A stretch of 64,000 bases of DNA, taken from the NCBI GenBank assembly GCA_046594105.1, contig JBKJQB010000195.1:8261-72260 (forward strand). Direction: 5' to 3'. Below, in pieces: positions 10,206-19,603 of this stretch; the stretch's first letter is position 1; each line of letters starts with the position of its first letter. A program made the position numbers and the translations under genes. The notes beneath the pieces were generated by a model. That model saw only the letters and a list, made by a program, of their open reading frames with translations. It had not been told where the DNA came from and made no database searches. This DNA comes from JBDSGC01 sp046594105 (lineage in GTDB: Bacteria; Acidobacteriota; Thermoanaerobaculia; Gp7-AA8).

Positions 10206-12260
10206 TTGAATCGACGAATGGCCAGTGCGGTCGTCGCCGTCGCGGCGATCGCTGCCGGCGCCTGGATCCGACTGGGGCCAGTCCCGGCCATCACTGGCGA
10301 TCCGACACCATCGATCGTCGATCGGAACGGGGTGGTTCTCTACGCACCGCTCTCGCCCGCGGGAACCCGCAGCGAATGGATCAGGGTCGTCCCTCCGCAC
10401 ATTGCCGCGGCAACGATCGCCGCGGAGGATCGCCGCTTCGAACGTCATGTCGGCGTGGACCCGGTGGCCATCGGACGCGCGTTCGTCCACAACGCCATGC
10501 ATCTGCGGGTGGTGGAAGGGGGCTCCACGATCTCGCAGCAGGTGGCCAAGCTGATTCTGGCTGCCGGACATCGGCGTCGCATGGAAGAGCCCTCGCCGCG
10601 AACCTGGAGTGCGAAGCTTCAGGAAGCCGTCGTCGCGCTCCGCCTGGAGCATCGCTACGACAAGTCCGCGATCCTCGGCCTCTATCTCAACCTGGCGCCG
10701 TACGGCGAGCAGACGGTCGGCATCGCCCGCGCCAGCCGCCGGTACTTTGGCTGCGCGGTGGAAGATCTCACCGTGGCCCAGGCGGCGTGGCTGGCGTCGC
10801 TGCCGCAGCGGCCGTCGACGCCTCGCCGGGCCTTGTCGCGACAGCGAACCGTTCTCGCGCGCATGCACGCGCTGGGAAGCATCAGCGACGCGATGTGGCG
10901 GAATGCGAAGAGCGAGCGGCTGGCGTTTGCACGAGAGTCCGTGCCGCTCCTGGCCCCTCATTTTGTGGAGCGGGTGATGGAATCGCGCGCTGCTGCCGGC
11001 CACGGACGCATGGTCACCACACTCGATGCAACACTGCAGCGCCAGGTGCGGGGCATCCTTGCAGCGGAACGCGATTCGTTGCTCCGCCATGGCGCTCACA
11101 GCGTGGCCGTCGCGGTCCTCGACAACCGCAGCGGCGAGTGGCTGGCCTGGGAAGGTTCCGGCGATTACTTCGGAGGCAACGGGTCGGAGAGCGGCCGCTC
11201 CTTCGGTGGAGCGATCGATGGTGTGATCACGCCGAGGCAGCCTGGTTCTGCGCTCAAGCCGTTCACGTATGCCGTCGCTTTCGAACAGGGGAACACGCCG
11301 GCAACGGTGCTCGCCGACGTCCCTTCGCAATTCGCCACGGCCGAAGCGGGCATCGTCTACACGCCGCGCAACTACGACGGGCAGTATCGCGGACCGCTGC
11401 GCGCGCGCATGGCGCTGGCCGGCTCGGAGAATGTTCCGGCGGTGGCCATGCTCTCCCGCATCGGCGTTCCGGCGCTGCTTCGATTCCTCCGCGCCCTTGG
11501 ATTCTCCGGACTGACTCGCACCGCGGATACCTATGGTCTGGGCCTGACCCTGGGGGATGCCGAGGTCACGCTCCAGGAGCTGGTGACGGCGTACGCGACG
11601 CTGGCGCGTGGCGGCCTGTCGGTCAGCCCGCGGATGATTCCGCAACAGGAGAATCTCCGCGGCGATGGGGCGGAGAGACGGGTGATGTCGGCGAAGACGG
11701 CGTTCTGGATCACCGACATCCTCAGCGATGCCTCGGCGCGCGAATACGCATTCGGACGGGGAGGGGCGCTCGAGTTTCCCTTCCCGGTGGCGGTGAAGAC
11801 GGGAACCTCTCAGGCTTACCGCGACAACTGGACCGTCGGCTATACGCGCGAAGTCACCGTCGGCGTGTGGGTGGGAAACTTCGACCGCCAGGAATTGCGC
11901 AACTCCAGCGGGGTCACCGGTGCCGGCCCGATTTTCCACTCCGTGATGCTGGCGGCGAACCGGACGGTCCATGGCGCAGGGGGCTCGATCGTCGATCGGC
12001 CCGTCGAGCTGGAGTCGCAGCCGGTCTGTTTGCTGTCCGGTCATCGGCCGTCGCTGGAGTGCCCGGCCACCGGTTCGGAATGGCTGCCCATCGATGCGCC
12101 GGTGGCGTTCTGTGAGTGGCATCGACGAGGCAGCGTCTCCTGGCCGGGGGAGTACGCAGAATGGGCGGCGATGCGATCTCCGCGAACACCGCCGGTCATG
12201 CAGCCGGCGGCGAAGTCAGGATTCCGCATCGTGAATCCGCGCGACGGCGCGACTTCCTGA
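10206..12260 (+). CDS. pbpC: penicillin-binding protein 1C, C-terminal domain lost by frameshift
   Basis: A bifunctional peptidoglycan glycosyltransferase/transpeptidase. It has an N-terminal signal anchor (ASAVVAVAAIAAGAWI), then a GT51 domain with AAEDRRF (catalytic Glu74) and GGSTISQQ. The transpeptidase domain has the SxxK motif with Ser348 in GSALK, a SEN motif and KTGTS with Lys531. A TTG start at 10206 is chosen, since it gives a short basic N-terminus before the membrane anchor; ATG codons at 10161 and 10218 are alternatives. The frame ends 684 residues in, at NPRDGATS then stop. The next bases, read one base back, continue as FLIDPTLR and the rest of a BiPBP_C domain (to 12448). The catalytic domains are intact. 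The gene follows the macroglobulin gene, its usual partner. Confidence 0.93.
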   Translation: MNRRMASAVVAVAAIAAGAWIRLGPVPAITGDPTPSIVDRNGVVLYAPLSPAGTRSEWIRVVPPHIAAATIAAEDRRFERHVGVDPVAIGRAFVHNAMHLRVVEGGSTISQQVAKLILAAGHRRRMEEPSPRTWSAKLQEAVVALRLEHRYDKSAILGLYLNLAPYGEQTVGIARASRRYFGCAVEDLTVAQAAWLASLPQRPSTPRRALSRQRTVLARMHALGSISDAMWRNAKSERLAFARESVPLLAPHFVERVMESRAAAGHGRMVTTLDATLQRQVRGILAAERDSLLRHGAHSVAVAVLDNRSGEWLAWEGSGDYFGGNGSESGRSFGGAIDGVITPRQPGSALKPFTYAVAFEQGNTPATVLADVPSQFATAEAGIVYTPRNYDGQYRGPLRARMALAGSENVPAVAMLSRIGVPALLRFLRALGFSGLTRTADTYGLGLTLGDAEVTLQELVTAYATLARGGLSVSPRMIPQQENLRGDGAERRVMSAKTAFWITDILSDASAREYAFGRGGALEFPFPVAVKTGTSQAYRDNWTVGYTREVTVGVWVGNFDRQELRNSSGVTGAGPIFHSVMLAANRTVHGAGGSIVDRPVELESQPVCLLSGHRPSLECPATGSEWLPIDAPVAFCEWHRRGSVSWPGEYAEWAAMRSPRTPPVMQPAAKSGFRIVNPRDGATS

Positions 12261-12448
12261 TCGACCCGACGCTGCGCTCGAGCTTCCAGGCGCTCCCCTT
12301 GCGCGCGGCCGCGACCTCTCCAGTCCGCTGGCGCGTCGACGGCCGCCTCCTGGCGTCGGCCGAGTGGCCGCTGCAACCGGGGCGTCACACCATCCAGGCG
12401 ACCGACGCGACGGGACGCCGCGATGAAGCGATGGTGACAGTGAAGTAG
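12251..12448 (+). pseudogene. out-of-frame C-terminal BiPBP_C domain of pbpC
   Basis: These 65 codons read as the expected end of penicillin-binding protein 1C: DFLIDPTLR, then SPVRWRVDG, PLQPGRHTIQ and a final DEAMVTVK before a TAG stop. The pattern of vDG, then PL.PG.H.I matches the BiPBP_C domain. It is in the -1 frame relative to pbpC. Adding one T in the ACTTCC stretch near 12254 would join both frames as GATFLIDPT. There is no plausible start codon or ribosome site for independent translation, and no slippery heptamer. It is either a true one-base deletion or a sequence error. Confidence 0.85.
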
Positions 12449-12468
12449 GGCGAGCTGACAGGTGTGGA

Positions 12469-12486
12469 GCGGCCGTCCTCGGCCGC
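12469..12486. repeat. palindromic repeat GCGGCCGTCCTCGGCCGC (copy 2, inverted)
   Basis: This is the reverse complement of the 18-base element at 10107-10124, 21 bases after the end of the pbpC remnant. A further CGCGGCCGTC piece at about 12536 and the flanking TCGAAGAA and GGCCACACC bases suggest a longer, degenerate composite element covering roughly 12460-12575. Confidence 0.78.
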
Positions 12487-12641
12487 GCTTCCTGGAAGCA
12501 GGGTTTCGAGATTTTGAAGGCCCCTCGAAGAAACGCGGCCGTCAGTTCGCGCGCGAGGGGGCTGGCCACACCGTTTGTTCGCACGATTCCCGCATACTGA
12601 GAGCGTTCTGTTGGCGATCTCTTGAGGGCACAGGGAGCATC

Positions 12642-13412
<771 letters not shown>

Positions 13413-13440
13413 GCCTGAGGTCGGTCCCGTTTCCGACCGC

Positions 13441-14295
13441 GTGACGAAAACCTCCCTCATTAGAAGGATCGCGCTACTGGCCCTGACCGCGTCGTTGACC
13501 GCGGGCTCGACGTTCGCCGGCTCCTGGGTGACCGGTGTCGAAGCTGCCCAGAAGAAGGCGAAACAGAAGCATCAGCTCATCTTTGTCGACCTCTTCGCGG
13601 AGTGGTGCGGCTGGTGCCACCGCTTCGAACAGGACGTGGTCCCGTCCGAGGCATTCCAGAAAGCCACCGACGACATGGTCCTGCTCCGGCTGAACACGGA
13701 GGATGGGAAAGACGGGACGAAACTGGCGCGCGACTTCGGGATCTCCACTCTGCCGACGTTCGTTCTGATGACGGACGACGGCATGATTGCAGGAACGATC
13801 CGCGGTTATGCGCCGCCCACCCAGTTCGCGCAGTCGCTGAAAGAGGTGGAAAGCAAGTACCGGCTCTTCCAGAAGCGCGTGGACGGGGAGAGCGCCCTGG
13901 CCAAGGACTATCCGAAGCGCCTCGAGCTGGCCAAGGAATTCCGGTCGCGTTACGGACTGGCGCAGAGCGAAACGCGCCTGCGGAGCCTGCTGACGGAGAC
14001 CGCCGTGCCTGTTGTGGTCCGCGATGAGGCCTACTACGAGCTGGCGCTCACGCAGGTGTTCCTGAAAAAGTACGACGATGCTGGAAAGACGCTCAAGAAG
14101 TTTGCGACGCTGCAGACGAAGGGCGAGATGTACGAGCGCTCCCGCCTGCTGGCCGGCGATATCTACGTCCAGCAGGGCAACTACATGGGCGCGGTGACTG
14201 AGTTCCGCAACTTCAAGTCGACGTTCCCGAAATCGCAGTTCATTGGCAACGTCGAGATCATCCTTCCTCAGCTCGAACGCCAGCTCCGCAAGTGA
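13441..14295 (+). CDS. secreted thioredoxin-fold protein with CGWC active site
   Basis: A 284-residue protein starting at GTG. Residues 1-26 form a signal peptide (RRIALLALTASLTAGSTFAG). The thioredoxin-like domain (about 28-140) has the redox motif AEWCGWCHRFE and the cis-proline segment STLPTFVLM. The C-terminal half (about 150-284) is helical and TPR-like (EAYYELALTQVFLKKYDDA, LLAGDIYVQQGNY). It is probably a periplasmic disulfide reductase or chaperone that receives electrons from the DsbD-like protein encoded next. The stop overlaps the GTG start of that gene by three bases (GTGA), which points to translational coupling. Confidence 0.88.
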   Translation: MTKTSLIRRIALLALTASLTAGSTFAGSWVTGVEAAQKKAKQKHQLIFVDLFAEWCGWCHRFEQDVVPSEAFQKATDDMVLLRLNTEDGKDGTKLARDFGISTLPTFVLMTDDGMIAGTIRGYAPPTQFAQSLKEVESKYRLFQKRVDGESALAKDYPKRLELAKEFRSRYGLAQSETRLRSLLTETAVPVVVRDEAYYELALTQVFLKKYDDAGKTLKKFATLQTKGEMYERSRLLAGDIYVQQGNYMGAVTEFRNFKSTFPKSQFIGNVEIILPQLERQLRK

Positions 14296-16070
14296 CGGCA
14301 GCGCGCATCGTCGTCGCCCTGATGGTCGTGGCCCTCGCCGTTCCGGGGGGCGCACAGCTCACCAGCCAGATGGGCGCAGACCCAGGAGCTACGGGCGGTT
14401 CGATCGCCCCGAGAGATCTGGTTCTGCTGTCCGGCAGCTTGCAGCAGCGTTCCGGCGATGACGTCCACGGGACCATCCGCGCCACTATCGCTCCAGGGTG
14501 GCACATCAACTCGGCGAAACCTCTCGACACCTTCGTCATCCCCACGAAGCTCTCCTTGGATCCGGCGAGCGCGCAACTGGTCAGCGCCGAATATCCGCAG
14601 CATGTCGTCCGGACGTTCACCTTCAGCGGCGACGGCAAGCTGGCTGTTTACGAAGGGACGATCTCCATTCCGTTTGTGGCGAAGCTAACGGCCGGAGCCT
14701 CCACTCTGCGGGCCTCGCTGCACTACCAGGCGTGCAACGACAGCGTCTGTCTTCCGCCGAAAGATGTCGCAGCGGACATTGCGCTGACGATCGTCGCGGC
14801 GGGAACCACCGCAGCTCCGCCGGTGGCCACATCACCATCCGCCGGTTTCACGCCGCTGACTTCCGCGCCGAAGAATGCTCCACCCGCTGCGCCAACCGAT
14901 CGGCTGGCGGCGACGTTCGCCTCGCATGGACTTCCGCTCACGCTGGCCATCCTCTTCGTTCTGGGGATGGCGCTGAACCTGACGCCCTGCGTGTTCCCGA
15001 TGATCCCCATCACGGTTGGTTTCTTCGCCATGCAGAGCGACGGCCGCCGCTCGCGACGTTTCGCTCTGTCCGCGGCGTACGTCGCCGGCCTGGTCATCAC
15101 CTACTCGATTCTCGGCGTGCTCGCGGCGTTGAGCGGGAAGCTTTTCGGCGCCTGGCTGCAGAACCCTGCGGTCCTCATCGGTTTGGCGGTGCTGATGCTG
15201 GTGCTGGCCTCCTCGATGTTCGGGGCCTGGGAGATGACCGTCCCCAAGTTCATCGCCAACCGTTCGATGGGCAGGGCAGGGCTGGTCGGAGCCTTGACCA
15301 TGGGGCTGTTCGTGGGAGTGGTCGCCGCTCCCTGCGTGGGTCCGGTGGTCGTATCGCTGTTCACGCTGGTCGCCGCCATCGGCAAAGCCAGCATCGGGCT
15401 GGTGATGTTCGCGTCGCTGGCACTGGGCCTCGGATTTCCCTATCTCATCGCCCTCAACGCGCTGCCCAAACCGGGCGAGTGGATGGTTCAGGTCAAGAAG
15501 GCGATGGGCTTCGTGCTGATCGCCATGGCCTTCTACTTTCTGCGATCGCTCATCGGCGAAGAAGTGTTTCGCTGGGGCATCGCCGGCAGCCTTCTGATCG
15601 GCGCGGCCTATCTGTTCCTCAGCCGCGGAGATCGTGGACGAACGATGCGCCTGGTATGCGCGTCACTGCTGCTCGTTGCCGGAGTGGCCTTCGCCCTGCC
15701 GACGAAGAAGAGCGGGGTGGAGATCGAATGGAAAAAATACGACGCCGCTTCGATCACCTCCGCCAGCGCGGCGCATCAGCCGGTGCTGGTCGACTTCTTC
15801 GCCACCTGGTGCATCCCCTGTAAAGAACTCGACGAAAAAACGTTCAGCGATCCTCGCGTCGCCGCGGAGATGGGACGCTTCCGCCGCATCAAGGCTGACC
15901 TCACCAACGATCAGGATCCCGCGGTGCAGCAGCTCACCAAGCAATACGGCATCGTGGGGGTGCCCACCGTGGTGCTCATCGGCGCGGATGGCCACGAGAA
16001 TCAGCCGCTGCGGCTGACCGGATTCGAGAACGCCGACGCGTTCCTGGCCAGACTGAAGAAAGTTCAGTAA
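14292..16070 (+). CDS. dsbD: DsbD-like thiol:disulfide interchange protein
   Basis: This 592-residue inner-membrane protein moves reducing equivalents from cytoplasmic thioredoxin to the periplasm. After a signal peptide (to about residue 22), an N-terminal DsbD-alpha domain has a CNDSVC cysteine pair. The membrane domain (about 215-450, eight hydrophobic segments) carries the paired cysteines in LTPCVFPM and APCVGPVVV. The C-terminal thioredoxin domain contains the redox site FFATWCIPCKELDE. The GTG start overlaps the upstream thioredoxin-like gene. Length is close to the Escherichia coli protein (565 residues). Together the two genes form a periplasmic thiol-reduction module. Confidence 0.94.
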   Translation: MTAARIVVALMVVALAVPGGAQLTSQMGADPGATGGSIAPRDLVLLSGSLQQRSGDDVHGTIRATIAPGWHINSAKPLDTFVIPTKLSLDPASAQLVSAEYPQHVVRTFTFSGDGKLAVYEGTISIPFVAKLTAGASTLRASLHYQACNDSVCLPPKDVAADIALTIVAAGTTAAPPVATSPSAGFTPLTSAPKNAPPAAPTDRLAATFASHGLPLTLAILFVLGMALNLTPCVFPMIPITVGFFAMQSDGRRSRRFALSAAYVAGLVITYSILGVLAALSGKLFGAWLQNPAVLIGLAVLMLVLASSMFGAWEMTVPKFIANRSMGRAGLVGALTMGLFVGVVAAPCVGPVVVSLFTLVAAIGKASIGLVMFASLALGLGFPYLIALNALPKPGEWMVQVKKAMGFVLIAMAFYFLRSLIGEEVFRWGIAGSLLIGAAYLFLSRGDRGRTMRLVCASLLLVAGVAFALPTKKSGVEIEWKKYDAASITSASAAHQPVLVDFFATWCIPCKELDEKTFSDPRVAAEMGRFRRIKADLTNDQDPAVQQLTKQYGIVGVPTVVLIGADGHENQPLRLTGFENADAFLARLKKVQ

Positions 16071-16330
16071 GGGGCAGGCGGGCTGTCGTTCGTAGCGCCG
16101 GCATCCTTGCCGCCGGGGCGTGGGCTTCCAGCCGGCGCGAATCGGTGCGAAGCCGGTCCCTTGTTCTGTGCCACTTGCTTGCGAACTTACGTGTGGCCAG
16201 CTCCTGCCGGCAGGATGCCGGCGGACCGGCCGGCAGGGATGCCGGCGCTCCGAGAGGCGGCGCTCCGAGAGGCAGAGAGCATCGTGGGGCGCTGACTTTG
16301 TGCCGAAGCGGTCGGCTACACTTCTCCATC
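16071..16330. other. repeat-rich intergenic region
   Basis: This 260-base gap holds no convincing gene. It contains the palindromic family element at 16206-16256 and a related inverted piece near 16090-16140 (GCGCCGGCATCCTTGCCGCC). The open frames crossing it translate to Arg/Gly/Ala-rich runs typical of repeats. Confidence 0.7.
16206..16256. repeat. 51-base dispersed GC-rich palindromic repeat (copy 1)
   Basis: It begins GCCGGCAGGATGCCGGCGG, contains the palindrome CCGGCCGG and ends GATGCCGGCGCTCCGAGAG. It matches 38410-38460 at nearly every position, differing by CAGG/CAAG in the first arm and the last few bases. Several GCCGGC palindromes allow a tight hairpin. The two copies lie in 3' intergenic positions, as REP elements do. 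Confidence 0.85.
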
Positions 16331-16930
16331 ATGGCAACCGTTGATCTTGCGACCGTCGATCGCATCCGCGCCCGCATCGCGGGCTCGCAGCTCGTCGCGG
16401 CGGAACGGTTTCGCGACGCCTTTTCGAAAGGGCTGCTTCCTCCCGTCGCCCACCTCCGCATTCAGGCAGAGGCGCTGCTCGAAGCGGCGCAGGGCGTGAA
16501 GCTTCGTGGACGGCTGGCCTATGACGTGATCGGCGATCTGGTCACTCCGTACGTCGAGCGCGGCACGCCGATCTATCCGTCGTTCGTGGTCACCCGAACG
16601 CCGGAGGCCATTCTCGAGTACTGGCTGGTGATCTCGGAACTGGAGGGGTCGTCTGCGTGGCGCATGACCCGCCTCATCGCCAGCGGCGGCGACTACGATG
16701 CCGCCCTAAAGCGGATGGAGTCGCCGCAGATCGTGCGCGCGCTGGTGCCCACGTACCTTCCGTCGGTCGAGGTGCGGGAGGACGGCACGGCGATGCTGCA
16801 AGTGACGGTATACGCGCGCGCCGGAGAGGAGCGCATCGAGCGCCGGGAGCTTCTATTGAGCGCCGACAACGAGTTCCTGTTTCACTCGCGGCAGCTGCTG
16901 GCCGAGGGGCGGGGCGGAATCAGGGTTTGA
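16331..16930 (+). CDS. conserved-looking hypothetical protein, 199 aa
   Basis: I do not recognise this family. The protein is soluble, with no signal peptide or membrane segment. It is mostly helical over residues 1-75 (RIRARIAGSQLVAAERFRDAF, AHLRIQAEALLEAAQG), followed by alternating strands (SVEVREDGTAMLQVTVYA, IERRELLLSADNEFLFHS). Codon use looks like its neighbours, with G/C-ending codons throughout, so it is likely a real gene. The ATG at 16331 is chosen because the bases before it fall in repeat sequence. It may be transcribed alone, as a repeat-rich gap separates it from dsbD. The gene on the other side is convergent. Confidence 0.68.
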   Translation: MATVDLATVDRIRARIAGSQLVAAERFRDAFSKGLLPPVAHLRIQAEALLEAAQGVKLRGRLAYDVIGDLVTPYVERGTPIYPSFVVTRTPEAILEYWLVISELEGSSAWRMTRLIASGGDYDAALKRMESPQIVRALVPTYLPSVEVREDGTAMLQVTVYARAGEERIERRELLLSADNEFLFHSRQLLAEGRGGIRV

Positions 16931-16959
16931 ATCGGTGCTTAACCCGCATTTCTCACACC

Positions 16960-17000
16960 CGTCCGTCGCGAGGGCGCGCGGGTCAGCAGGGATGCCCGCG
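16960..17000. repeat. short GGGATGCCCGCGCTACGAAAGG repeat-like element
   Basis: The gap between two convergent genes includes GCGCGCGGGTCAGCAGGGATG, then CCCGCGCTACGAAAGGC. It looks like a diverged relative of the GGGATGCCGGCGCTCCGAAAG element found at 16206 and 38410. It also sits at the 3' ends of genes. Confidence 0.45.
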
Positions 17001-19388
17001 CTACGAAAGGCGCTGCCGCCATCCTGTTGCGACCAGCGCGGCGATTGCGGTCAGCGCGGCCAGCAGCCCGAGGTAGAAGCTTGTGGGGACGTAGTGCACG
17101 CGGATGTCCCAGTCGCCCGGCGGGACGGTGAATCCGAGGAACACTCCGTTCACAGGCTGTGGCTCGATGGACTTGCCGTTCCTGGTGACGCGCCAGCCGC
17201 GCCACCATGGCTGGCTGCTGACGATGAGGGAGTGGCGGGGAGCGTGGACGCGCATGTGGAAGTCGGTTCTGGTGGAGGGGAGGAGAGCGACCGAGGTCTC
17301 GGGCGCGGTGAGCGGGCGCGGGGCGAGCAGGTCCTGGCGCATACGGTCGCTATCGACGGGCAAGACCTTGACCACGGCGGTGTGAGCCCAGTCGGTGTGG
17401 CTGGCCAGTTTCGAGAGATACGGCCCGGCGCGGAATTCGAGCACGATGTTGCGCGCGGCGAAGAAGCGGGGGAGCACATCGCGGTTCTCGAAAATCTCGC
17501 CGTCCTTCCCCTGATAGACGAGACGATAGCGTGTGGTATCGGCCAGGGTCAGCCCTGGTCTGCCGACGAGGTAGCGGACATTGAGGTAGTCCAGCATCGT
17601 GGTCTCGGTGTTGTCCCACTTCGCGAAGTAATCGAAGTTCACCAGGCCGGTGACCAGTCGCATCAATCCGAGGTAGCGGCCGTTGGCCATCGGATCGTGG
17701 GCCCGGATGTCTTCCAGTCCATAGATGGCGTTGGTGTTCGGGAACAGTGCGGGACCGAGCCCGACGATGCGTACCGGAGTGCGGATTCCCGGGCCAGCCA
17801 GTTGCTGGAGCTTTGCAATCAGAGGAGTGATCGGATACATCGTCCCGGCCGGAAGCACAGGATTCCATCCGGCGCTGGCAGTCCAGAGCTCGGCGATGAT
17901 GCCGACGGTCAGCGCGGCGATTCCGATGGCGCGGGTCCTGGCGCTGACGAGCAGCGTGGTCAGAGCGAGGACCAGCACGCTGGGAAGAATGGCCAGCACC
18001 GCGGTGTCGCGCAGCGGCGCACTCGGAAAGTTCGTGGTGGCCAGCAATGCCAGGAGCATCGCCGCGGCGACGGCGCAGCCGGCCAGGAAATCGCTTCGTC
18101 GCTCGTTCTGCGCAATGTCCAGCGCCGCGGCCGTCATCAGCGCAAGCAGAAAACAGAAGAGCAGCCGGAGGCGCGCGTTCGCCGCGAGGCGAAAGATCAG
18201 ATGGAACAGCCAGCTCACGACCGGCGAGCCGAGCATCACGGCCACGACGATGACCGTGGCCAGCGCGAAGAAAAGCTCGCGGTTGCGGACCTGACGGCGT
18301 CGGATGGTGCGGATCAAGAGGGCGAAGAAGGAAGCGATCCCCAGGATGCCGGCGAAACCGGTGATCGACTCCGCCGTGGCCGGGCCCCACGCTTTCTCAT
18401 ACGGAATGTGGCCGAAGAAAGCCGGCTGGAAGAGGACGACCATCGAGGGGAAGTCGGAGTAAGGAACGGCGTTGGAGACATTCGGCCGCGCCTTGAGGTC
18501 GTCGAAACGCTTCGACTTGGTCACCGTCTCGGCGAAGGTGATGAGGAAGGGGGCGGCGATGATCGCCGCCAGGGCGATGGCCGCGGCCATGGTCAGCATC
18601 GAGCGGATGGAGTCGCGAAACAGTGCCGGCCGTTCGATCATCCCGATCCAGAGAACGTAGATCGCGCAGAGAAAGGTCACATGCGAGACCGTTTCCGGAT
18701 GGCCGCCGTACAGCATGGCCGCCCAGACCACCACCGCGAACACGAAGCGCGCGTAGCTTCGGCGCTCCAGCAGAAGGTCGACCGCGAGCAAGGCGGCCGG
18801 CAGCCACACCGAGACGGTGACGATGGGGAAGTGAAGCCAGGTGTTGTTGAAGGTGCAGAAGGCGAACGAGATCGCCCCGATGATGCTGGGAATCAGGCCG
18901 TACCGGCGACGGCAGAACAGATACATGAAGGTCAGCGCGATCAGCAGCTTCATGGCCGCCTCCGCCGTGAAGGCGTAGCCGAGAGGCAGCGGAAGTGCCA
19001 GCAGCCGGAGCGGCGACATCGCCGAACTCTGTCCGTTGGCCAGCAGCGGATAGCCGCCGCCGGAGAGGTCGTTCCACACCGGAAACTGGAACGATCGCCA
19101 CGCCTCCCGGGCCTGATGGGCCCACGGGATGATCTGCATGGTGAGGTCGTTCATCTCCTTGTTGGCCACCGCCTGCTTGTGGAGATAGCCATTCCAGGGC
19201 GGAAGGATCTGCACGAAGTCTGAAGGGACGTTCACGTACCCCTGGGTCATGGGGCGGAACAGGAAAATCAGAACCAGTGCGTAGAACAGCGCGGCGACGC
19301 GCCACGGCAGGACCACGCCTTTCCGGCGCGCCCACCAGACCGCAAGAGCATACAAGGCGGCCACATAGGCCCAGGTGCCATTCAACAC
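17001..19388 (-). CDS. YfhO family polytopic membrane protein
   Basis: This 795-residue inner-membrane protein has about 12-14 hydrophobic segments, with a large extracytoplasmic loop near residues 55-110 (PSDFVQILPPWNGY, IPWAHQAREAWRSF) typical of YfhO/GT-C-fold proteins. The C-terminal region, from about residue 540, is a soluble domain with NGRYLGL, YLNVRYLV, ending with PWWRGWRVTRNGK and a final membrane helix. In Bacillus the family is tied to lipoteichoic-acid glycosylation; the role here is probably transfer of a sugar or other group from a lipid carrier. The GTG at 19388 is chosen because upstream codons read through dispersed repeats; a TTG one codon later is also possible. It is the last gene of a minus-strand run. 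Confidence 0.88.
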   Translation of the reverse strand: MLNGTWAYVAALYALAVWWARRKGVVLPWRVAALFYALVLIFLFRPMTQGYVNVPSDFVQILPPWNGYLHKQAVANKEMNDLTMQIIPWAHQAREAWRSFQFPVWNDLSGGGYPLLANGQSSAMSPLRLLALPLPLGYAFTAEAAMKLLIALTFMYLFCRRRYGLIPSIIGAISFAFCTFNNTWLHFPIVTVSVWLPAALLAVDLLLERRSYARFVFAVVVWAAMLYGGHPETVSHVTFLCAIYVLWIGMIERPALFRDSIRSMLTMAAAIALAAIIAAPFLITFAETVTKSKRFDDLKARPNVSNAVPYSDFPSMVVLFQPAFFGHIPYEKAWGPATAESITGFAGILGIASFFALLIRTIRRRQVRNRELFFALATVIVVAVMLGSPVVSWLFHLIFRLAANARLRLLFCFLLALMTAAALDIAQNERRSDFLAGCAVAAAMLLALLATTNFPSAPLRDTAVLAILPSVLVLALTTLLVSARTRAIGIAALTVGIIAELWTASAGWNPVLPAGTMYPITPLIAKLQQLAGPGIRTPVRIVGLGPALFPNTNAIYGLEDIRAHDPMANGRYLGLMRLVTGLVNFDYFAKWDNTETTMLDYLNVRYLVGRPGLTLADTTRYRLVYQGKDGEIFENRDVLPRFFAARNIVLEFRAGPYLSKLASHTDWAHTAVVKVLPVDSDRMRQDLLAPRPLTAPETSVALLPSTRTDFHMRVHAPRHSLIVSSQPWWRGWRVTRNGKSIEPQPVNGVFLGFTVPPGDWDIRVHYVPTSFYLGLLAALTAIAALVATGWRQRLS

Positions 19389-19460
19389 GGGCGCGGATTC
19401 TAGCCCGCATTGGTCACACCCATCCTGCTGCGGACGCGGAAAGTGGCTCGTCTGTCGGAT

Positions 19461-19603
19461 CTTGGCGGAGCCTTGGGCAACCACCAGCACCGCCGGCTGT
19501 GCCGGCCGGGGTGGAGCGTGAGCTTGGCGGAGCCTTGGGCAGCCCTGGAGCGTGATCTTGGCGGAGCCTTGGGCAACCAGCGCCGCCGGTCGTGCCGGCT
19601 CGT
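19461..19603. repeat. cluster of CTTGGCGGAGCCTTGGGCA repeats
   Basis: Three copies of TTGGCGGAGCCTTGGGCA occur at about 19462, 19524 and 19557. The first and third continue with ACCA, then GC-rich palindromes ending CGTGCCGGC or CTGTGCCGGC. The spacing is irregular, so this is not a CRISPR array. An inverted relative is at 21016-21066. The cluster fills the gap between tyrA and the YfhO gene. Confidence 0.82.

Noticed and set aside
12240..12262. Programmed -1 frameshift in pbpC
   Set aside because: No slippery heptamer and no downstream pseudoknot are evident; a one-base deletion or sequencing error is simpler.
16935..19223. 762-codon plus-strand open frame opposite the YfhO gene
   Set aside because: Translation is Gly/Arg/Asp-rich with no hydrophobic pattern; the minus strand encodes a clear polytopic membrane protein.
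19461..19603. Three similar units resembling a CRISPR array
   Set aside because: Spacing is irregular, units differ in length and diverge, an inverted relative is elsewhere, and there are no cas genes.
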